Shown here: positions 58,795 to 64,000 of the stretch, piece by piece
Layout: each line of letters starts with the position of its first letter
Numbering within the stretch: position 1 is the stretch's first letter
NCBI RefSeq assembly: GCF_003991875.1
Contig: NZ_CP031423.1
Location: forward strand, 3,162,001 to 3,226,000
Reading direction: 5' to 3'
Source of the DNA: Microbacterium lemovicicum
Lineage (GTDB): Bacteria; Actinomycetota; Actinomycetes; Actinomycetales; Microbacteriaceae
DNA length: 64,000 bases
Position numbers and translations under genes: made by a program
Notes under the pieces: model-generated
Told to the model about the DNA's origin: nothing
Database searches by the model: none
What the model saw: only the letters and a program-made list of their open reading frames with translations

Positions 58795-60177
58795 TTGACC
58801 CGTTCCGATGCCGAACTGCAGGCCATGGCCCGCGACCACCTCTGGATGCACTTCTCGCGCCAGTCCGTGATGACCGAGGGCGCCGGCGTCCCGATCATCG
58901 TCAAGGGCAAGGGCCACCACATCTGGGACTCGCACGGCAAGCGCTACATCGACGGCCTCGCGGGCCTCTTCGTCGTCAACGCCGGCCACGGCCGCTCCCG
59001 CATCGCGCAGGCCGCCGCCGCCCAGGCCGAGGAGCTCGCGTTCTTCCCGCTGTGGTCGTACGCGCACCCGACCGGCATCGAGGCCGCCGACCGCATCGCG
59101 AACCTCGCCCCCGGCGACCTCAACCACGTCTTCTTCTCCACCGGCGGCGGAGAGGCCGTCGAGACCGCCTTCAAGCTGGCCAAGCAGTTCTGGAAGCTGC
59201 AGGGCAAGCCCACCAAGCACAAGGTCATCTCGCGGGCCATCGCGTATCACGGCACCACCCAGGGCGCCCTGGCCATCACCGGCCTGCCCGTCATGAAGCA
59301 CATGTTCGAGCCGGTCACGCCCGGCGGCTTCCGCGTGCCCAACACGAACTACTACCGCGCCGCAGAATCGGGCTTCGGCGGCGGCACCCCCGAGGAGTTC
59401 GGGCTGTGGGCCGCCGACCGCATCGAGCAGATGATCGAGTTCGAAGGACCCGAGACCGTCGCCGCCGTCTTCCTCGAGCCGGTGCAGAACGCCGGCGGAT
59501 GCTTCCCCGCACCCGCCGGGTACTTCCAGCGCGTGCGCGAGATCTGCGACCGCCACGACGTGCTGCTCGTGTCGGACGAGGTCATCTGCGCCTTCGGCCG
59601 CCTCGGCCACTACTTCGGTGCGCAGGCCTACGACTACCAGCCCGACATGATCACCTTCGCGAAGGCGGTCACCAGCGGCTACGCGCCCCTGGGCGGCACC
59701 ATCGTCAGCGACCGTGTCTACGAGCCGTTCGCCCACGGCGACCAGTCGTTCCCGCACGGCTACACCTTCGGCGGCCACCCGGTCTCGGCGGCGGTCGCGC
59801 TGGAGAACCTCGACGTCTTCGAGGAGGAGAAGCTGCTCGAGCACGTGCGCACGAACTCCCCGATCTTCCGCGCGACGCTGGAGAAGCTGCTCGACCTCCC
59901 GATCGTCGGCGACGTGCGCGGCGACGGCTACTTCTTCGGCATCGAGCTCGTGAAGGACAAGACGACGAAGGAGACCTTCGACGACGATGAGTCCGAGCGG
60001 CTGCTGCGGGGCTTCCTGTCGAAGGCACTGTTCGATGCGGGCCTCTACTGCCGCGCCGACGACCGCGGCGACCCGGTCATCCAGCTCGCGCCGCCGCTCA
60101 CCATCGGCCCTGCCGAGTTCGACGAGATCGAGCAGATCCTGCGCTCCGTCCTCACCGAGGCCTGGTCGCGTCTCTGA
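58795..60177 (+). CDS. Class III aminotransferase (omega-amino acid/polyamine:pyruvate type)
   Basis: The 460-residue PLP enzyme has STGGGEAVETAFKLA, SDEVICAFGRLG with Asp261 and PLP Lys290 in TFAKAVTSGYAPLGG. It resembles beta-alanine/putrescine:pyruvate aminotransferases. The start is TTG at 58795, supported by GGGGG four bases upstream. An APC permease follows in the same direction, which suggests uptake and transamination of an amine or omega-amino acid. Confidence 0.9.
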   Translation: MTRSDAELQAMARDHLWMHFSRQSVMTEGAGVPIIVKGKGHHIWDSHGKRYIDGLAGLFVVNAGHGRSRIAQAAAAQAEELAFFPLWSYAHPTGIEAADRIANLAPGDLNHVFFSTGGGEAVETAFKLAKQFWKLQGKPTKHKVISRAIAYHGTTQGALAITGLPVMKHMFEPVTPGGFRVPNTNYYRAAESGFGGGTPEEFGLWAADRIEQMIEFEGPETVAAVFLEPVQNAGGCFPAPAGYFQRVREICDRHDVLLVSDEVICAFGRLGHYFGAQAYDYQPDMITFAKAVTSGYAPLGGTIVSDRVYEPFAHGDQSFPHGYTFGGHPVSAAVALENLDVFEEEKLLEHVRTNSPIFRATLEKLLDLPIVGDVRGDGYFFGIELVKDKTTKETFDDDESERLLRGFLSKALFDAGLYCRADDRGDPVIQLAPPLTIGPAEFDEIEQILRSVLTEAWSRL

Positions 60178-60192
60178 CGGCGGGATGCCGCG

Positions 60193-60210
60193 GCGCGCGG
60201 TGACGCGCGC
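60193..60210. terminator. Possible hairpin after the aminotransferase gene
   Basis: GCGCGCG-GTGA-CGCGCGC gives a 7-bp stem with a tetraloop, 16 bp after the stop. No T run follows; it may attenuate rather than stop transcription. Confidence 0.35.
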
Positions 60211-60346
60211 GGACATCTCGACGCTATCCCTGTGAAACACCTGGGTCCTATGCTGACCCTCACCCGATGATGCGGAAGGCCCTCTGCGGGTCCTCGCCCC
60301 TCCCCACCGGACGCGCCGCGACGGCGTCGTTCCCGCACCCCCAGGA

Positions 60347-61780
60347 GTGACCACGAACGAGTCGCCCGCCGCCGCTGCGGCCCCGAAGACCGGCACCGCC
60401 AACCTCGCCCGCACCCTCGGTCTCTGGTCGATCGTCGGCCTGGGCCTCGGCTACATGACGCCCACCGTCGTCTTCGACACCTTCGGCAACGTCGCCGTCC
60501 AGACCAACAACGCGGTGCCCGCCGCCTACGCGGTGGCGCTCATCGTGATCGGATTCACCGCCATCAGCTACGGCAAGATGGTGCGCGTCATCCCGAGCGC
60601 CGGCTCCGCGTACACGTACGTGCGCGAGTCGATGCACCCCGGCCTCGGCTTCCTGGTCGGCTGGACCTCGCTGATCGACTACCTCCTCCTGCCGATGGTT
60701 AACGCGCTGATCCTGCGCAGCTACATGGTGGCGCTGTTCCCCGACGTGCCGGCGTGGATCTGGGTGGTCGTCTTCACGGCCGCGGTCACCGGCATCATCT
60801 ACGTGACGATGCGGGGCACCTCGAACGCCAACATGATCCTGCTGGTGTTCTCGATCGCCGTCATGGCCGTCTTCGTGGCGATGGTCGTGATCCAGCTCAT
60901 CCAGGGCGCGGGCAGCGGCACCGTGGCATCCGTCGAGCCCTTCTTCCACCCCGACGTCGAGTTCGGCGCCGTGCTGGCGGGCGCCACCATCGTGTGCTTC
61001 TCGTTCATCGGCTTCGATGCGGTCACCATGTACGCCGAGGAGGCGAAGTCGCCCAAGACGATGCCGCGGGCGATCCTGCTGACGGTGCTCGTGGGCGGCG
61101 CGATCTTCCTCGTCGCCGGCTACTTCACGCAGCTGCGCTTCCCGTCGTCCGACGCGTTCCCGCCCGAGGCGATCGCCGACTCGACGCTGCCCGAGATCGG
61201 CTCGCAGGTCGGCGGCATCTGGCTGCAGTCCGTGCTGACGGCGGCGGGCTTCGCCGCCACCCTGGCCTCCTGGCTCGCCTCGCACGCCTCCGTGGCGCGC
61301 ATGCTGCTGGTGATGGGCCGCAACGGCGTGCTGCCGAAGAAGCTCTTCGGCTACATCAGCCCGCGCACCCACACGCCGGCGTTCACCGTGGTGCTGGTCG
61401 GCCTGGTGAGTCTGACCGCGATCGCCTTCACGCTCGAGCAGATCGTCGACTACATCAACTACGGCGCCCTCATCGCCTTCACCTTCGTGAACATCTCGGT
61501 CATCGCGTACTTCGCGATCCGCCGGAACCGCCGCCACACGCCGCGCGACATCTTCGCCTACATCGTGATGCCGGCGATCGGAATGGTGCTCACGGGCCTG
61601 CTGTGGGTGAACCTCGACAGTCACGCGCTCGTCGTCGGCCTCATCTGGACCGGCCTCGGCGTGCTGTACCTGCTGGTGCTGACGCGGGGCTTCCGCCGCC
61701 CCGTCGCGTCGTTCGACGAGAACCAGCCCGTCACCGGCTTCAACAAGATCGTCGAGCCGGGGCCGCGCTCGCAGATCTGA
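60347..61780 (+). CDS. APC-family amino-acid/polyamine permease
   Basis: This 477-residue protein has 12 membrane helices, the GLGLGYMTPTVVFDTFGNV first-helix motif and the FIGFDAVTMYAEEAKSPKTMPRA consensus of amino-acid/polyamine/organocation transporters, here closest to the putrescine-importer-like group. The start is uncertain: GTG at 60347 overlaps an AGGAG sequence, whereas that sequence is well spaced only for the ACG at 60353. It probably supplies the aminotransferase. Confidence 0.9.
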   Translation: MTTNESPAAAAAPKTGTANLARTLGLWSIVGLGLGYMTPTVVFDTFGNVAVQTNNAVPAAYAVALIVIGFTAISYGKMVRVIPSAGSAYTYVRESMHPGLGFLVGWTSLIDYLLLPMVNALILRSYMVALFPDVPAWIWVVVFTAAVTGIIYVTMRGTSNANMILLVFSIAVMAVFVAMVVIQLIQGAGSGTVASVEPFFHPDVEFGAVLAGATIVCFSFIGFDAVTMYAEEAKSPKTMPRAILLTVLVGGAIFLVAGYFTQLRFPSSDAFPPEAIADSTLPEIGSQVGGIWLQSVLTAAGFAATLASWLASHASVARMLLVMGRNGVLPKKLFGYISPRTHTPAFTVVLVGLVSLTAIAFTLEQIVDYINYGALIAFTFVNISVIAYFAIRRNRRHTPRDIFAYIVMPAIGMVLTGLLWVNLDSHALVVGLIWTGLGVLYLLVLTRGFRRPVASFDENQPVTGFNKIVEPGPRSQI

Positions 61781-61819
61781 GGGGGTCCGTCGGCGTCAGG
61801 AGAGCTTCGGCGCGGCGAC

Positions 61820-61825
61820 TACCGT
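61820..61825 (+). promoter_or_regulatory. -10 element for a leaderless rnhA transcript
   Basis: TACCGT ends six bases before GTG 61832. GGAAGG occupies the gap but is too close to serve as a ribosome-binding site. Confidence 0.5.
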
Positions 61826-61831
61826 GGAAGG

Positions 61832-62359
61832 GTGAGTGCCGACCGATACATCGTGGCCACCGACGGCGCCTGCAAGGGCAACCCCGGTCCCGCCGGCTGG
61901 GCGTGGGTGGGCGAGGACGGCGAGTGGGCCGCGGGCTCGCTGCCGACCGGCACGAACAACATCGGCGAGCTGCTCGGCCTGCTGCACGCCATCGAGGACC
62001 ACCGCGACGTGGCCGACCTCGTCGTGCAGGCCGACTCGAAGTACGCCATCGACACGTACGACAAGTGGATGGACGGCCACCGGCGCCGTGGATGGAAGAC
62101 CTCGACCGGCGCTCCGACCAAGAACCGCGACATCCTCGAGAAGCTCATCGTCGCCCGCGACGACCGCCGCGAGCGGGGGCTGCCCGACGTGACGCTCGAG
62201 CACGTGCGCGGCCACTCCGGTCACGTGCTCAACGCGTGGGCCGACGAGCGCGCCGTGCGGGCGTCCGAGCACGCGGCCGGCGGCGTCGAGAGCGCATGGT
62301 CGTCGCTCGGCACCCACCCGAAGCTCGACGTGTCCGTCGCTCCGAAGAACGGTCGCTGA
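61832..62359 (+). CDS. rnhA: Ribonuclease HI
   Basis: The 175-residue protein has the RNase H active-site acids Asp11 (TDGACKGNPGP), Glu46 (IGELLGLLHA), Asp68 (QADSKYAID) and Asp138 (RGHSGHVLNAWADERA). It degrades the RNA of RNA-DNA hybrids. The C-terminal 25 residues are variable. Neighbours are unrelated, so it is probably a single gene. Confidence 0.95.
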   Translation: MSADRYIVATDGACKGNPGPAGWAWVGEDGEWAAGSLPTGTNNIGELLGLLHAIEDHRDVADLVVQADSKYAIDTYDKWMDGHRRRGWKTSTGAPTKNRDILEKLIVARDDRRERGLPDVTLEHVRGHSGHVLNAWADERAVRASEHAAGGVESAWSSLGTHPKLDVSVAPKNGR

Positions 62360-62373
62360 CCGCGTCGTCCCCG

Positions 62374-62871
62374 TCAGTCGGATGCTGCGGCGAGAAGCCG
62401 CAGCAGCGCGTCCAGCGCCGGGCGCTGACCGGCCACGAGCCTGTCGCGAGCCTCGGGCGGTGGCATCCACTCGGCCCTGTCGACCTCGGGGAAGCTCTGC
62501 ATCCGGCCCGACCGAGGGGGCCACTCCAGCGCGAACTCGCCGTAGACGAACGCGTCCGTGTCGACCGCCGATCCGTGCGCGGCGAAGACGGTGACCGTCT
62601 TGCGCCCCGACGAGTACGCGAAGGTGCCGAGCTCGGCGTAGTCGCCGTCGGGTGCGGGCACGCCGAGCTCCTCCGCGAATTCGCGTCGCGCGGCATCCCG
62701 GGCGCTCTCGTCGGCGGGATCGAACTCGCCCTTGGGGATCGACCACGCCCCGGCGTCCTTGGCGGCCCAGAACGGCCCGCCCATGTGGGCGATGAGCACC
62801 TGCACGCCGCTGCCGTCCGGCCCCTCGGGAGCCGGACGATGCAGCAGGATGCCGGCGCTCACCGCCCCCAT
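62374..62871 (-). CDS. Nudix hydrolase
   Basis: This 165-residue protein has the Nudix helix with REFAEELGV and glutamates for metal binding. The loop GEFDPADE is one residue longer than the GX5E consensus. The SIPKGEFD start and the WAAKDAGAW segment resemble predicted NTP-pyrophosphohydrolase/DNA-mismatch-type proteins. ATG at 62871 is 5 bp after the aldo/keto reductase stop, so they are probably co-transcribed. Confidence 0.88.
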   Translation of the reverse strand: MGAVSAGILLHRPAPEGPDGSGVQVLIAHMGGPFWAAKDAGAWSIPKGEFDPADESARDAARREFAEELGVPAPDGDYAELGTFAYSSGRKTVTVFAAHGSAVDTDAFVYGEFALEWPPRSGRMQSFPEVDRAEWMPPPEARDRLVAGQRPALDALLRLLAAASD

Positions 62872-62876
62872 CGACG

Positions 62877-63890
62877 TCAGGACATCCGGGTCTCGGGCGA
62901 CGTGCTGTAGGTCTTCTCGGCGTCGTCCTCGACCACGTCGCCGAGCGCCTCGTCGATCGCGGCGAGGGTGTCGGCGTCGAGCCGCACGCCCGAGGCCTTG
63001 ACGGTGTCGGCGAGCTGCTCGGGGCGCGAGGCGCCCACCAGCGCGGAGGCGACGTTCGGGTTCTGCAGCACCCAGGCGATGGCGAGCTGGGGCATGGTGA
63101 GCCCCGCCTGCTCGGCGACCGGCTTGAGCTTCTGCACAGCCTCCAGCGTCTTGGTCTCGAGGAACCGCTTGATGAACTGGGCACCGCTCTTCTCGTCGGT
63201 GGCGCGCGAGCCCTCGGGCACCGGCTGGCCGGGGAGGTACTTGCCGCTCAGCACGCCCTGCGCCATCGGCGACCAGACGATCTGCGAGATGCCGAGCTCC
63301 TGGCTGGCCGGCACGACCTTGCCCTCGATGACGCGCCACAGCATCGAGTACTGCGGCTGGTTCGAGATGAGCTGGATGCCGAGGTCCTTGGCGAGCGCGT
63401 GCCCGTCGCGCAGCTGCTCGGCCGTCCACTCCGACACTCCGATGTAGAGCACCTTGCCCTGGCGCACGAGGTCGGCGAAGGCCTGGAAGGTCTCCTCCAG
63501 CGGCGTCTCGTAGTCGAAGCGGTGCGCCTGGTAGAGGTCGACGTAGTCGGTGCCCAGACGCTGCAGCGAGCCGTTGATCGACTCGGTGATGTGCTTGCGG
63601 CTCAGCCCGGTGTCGTTCGCGCCGCCGGGGCCGGTCGGGAAGTAGACCTTCGTGAAGATCTCGAGCGACTCGCGGCGCTGGCCCTGCAGCGCCTTGCCGA
63701 GGATGACCTCGGCTGCGGTGTTCGCGTACGCGTCGGCGGTGTCGAAGGTGGTGATGCCGGCGTCGAGGGCGGCGTGCACGGTCTTGACGGCCGCGTCGTC
63801 CTCGACCTGCGACGCGTGCGTCACCCAGTTGCCGTAGGTGATCTCCGAGACTTTGAAGCCGCTGTTTCCGAGGTACCGGTATTCGACCAT
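62877..63890 (-). CDS. Aldo/keto reductase
   Basis: The 337-residue barrel protein has the AKR tetrad: Asp50 (FDTADAY), Tyr55, Lys81 (FTKVYF) and His in YQAHRFD. The YLGNSGFKVSEITYGNW start and C-terminal VGASRPEQLADTV for NADPH binding match the Kv-beta/YghZ-like group, which reduces aldehydes such as methylglyoxal. No gene lies between its start and the window end. Confidence 0.92.
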   Translation of the reverse strand: MVEYRYLGNSGFKVSEITYGNWVTHASQVEDDAAVKTVHAALDAGITTFDTADAYANTAAEVILGKALQGQRRESLEIFTKVYFPTGPGGANDTGLSRKHITESINGSLQRLGTDYVDLYQAHRFDYETPLEETFQAFADLVRQGKVLYIGVSEWTAEQLRDGHALAKDLGIQLISNQPQYSMLWRVIEGKVVPASQELGISQIVWSPMAQGVLSGKYLPGQPVPEGSRATDEKSGAQFIKRFLETKTLEAVQKLKPVAEQAGLTMPQLAIAWVLQNPNVASALVGASRPEQLADTVKASGVRLDADTLAAIDEALGDVVEDDAEKTYSTSPETRMS

Positions 63891-64000
63891 GGGGGGTTCT
63901 CCTTTTCGGGTCGCGCCCAGCCTAGGTCGCGCCCTGCGGAGAAGCCCTCGCCTTGCGGGCCGGGGTCGTGTCGGCTACCGGCGGCTCAAGAGGCGGGCGT
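63891..64000. other. Window-end stretch without a supported gene
   Basis: This 110-bp region contains the presumed promoter of the aldo/keto reductase gene. I see no convincing start of a further gene before the end. Confidence 0.4.

Noticed and set aside
62872..63429. N-terminal extension of the Nudix protein
   Set aside because: The upstream open frame is antisense-like shadow of the aldo/keto reductase; the Nudix domain starts cleanly at 62871.

Overview
The window is a gene-dense, very GC-rich stretch of an actinobacterial chromosome, most likely Microbacteriaceae and Microbacterium-like. The grounds are the 16S/23S sequence, the 16S-23S spacer without tRNA genes, strong G/C third-position bias, many GTG starts and 4-base gene overlaps, leaderless -10/start arrangements, an LAxTG-type wall anchor and a coenzyme F420 gene. 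I see no phage, insertion sequence, CRISPR array or tRNA gene. Family assignments rest on motifs read by eye; no database search was run.

Positions 1-14000 hold a divergent catabolic locus. Leftward from about 7.6 kb runs a tight operon: a CGSC-motif protein of the UGSC (seleno)protein family, a conserved protein of unknown function, an 86-residue CxxC protein, the large and small parts of an aconitase-X (AcnX) dehydratase, a lipoprotein/ATPase/permease importer, and an IclR regulator. Rightward runs a six-gene acyl-CoA set (alcohol dehydrogenase, MaoC hydratase, SDR, acyl-CoA ligase, amidohydrolase, glutaryl-type acyl-CoA dehydrogenase) in which all five junctions are exact 4-base overlaps. 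An IclR-like operator lies in the shared promoter. Together they look like uptake, dehydration and CoA-dependent breakdown of an unidentified organic acid. This is the best candidate for an undescribed system.

Positions 14000-23900 are an arginine/ornithine/proline block: an IclR regulator, ornithine aminotransferase (rocD) and a dimethylargininase-family hydrolase in one overlapping operon, a divergent DHA2 multidrug exporter, bifunctional putA, and a LysR regulator divergent from putA. The hydrolase may really be an arginine dihydrolase, which would connect arginine to ornithine, P5C and glutamate.

Positions 23900-29700 are a complete rRNA operon on the minus strand (16S, 23S, 5S) with a recognisable promoter, complementary processing arms around 16S and 23S, and a 19-bp perfect terminator hairpin.

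Positions 29700-46800 hold a thioesterase, GNAT and cofE, a Gfo/Idh-ThuA pair with a LacI regulator, a cytochrome-b membrane protein with an unusual repeated N-terminal motif, etfAB, and valine-type degradation genes (mmsB, enoyl-CoA hydratase, acyl-CoA dehydrogenase). These flank a 1276-residue secreted, wall-anchored nucleotidase. Two small hypothetical genes follow.

Positions 46800-64000 contain a GntR-controlled methylcitrate-cycle operon (gntR-prpD-prpB-prpC-thiolase), an ABC exporter with its MarR/GbsR regulator, a DUF4407 membrane protein, a TetR/MDR oxidoreductase pair, a class III aminotransferase with an APC amino-acid/polyamine permease, RNase H, a Nudix hydrolase and an aldo/keto reductase. 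Electrons from the acyl-CoA dehydrogenases probably pass to EtfAB, and propionyl-CoA from branched-chain breakdown would feed the prp operon.
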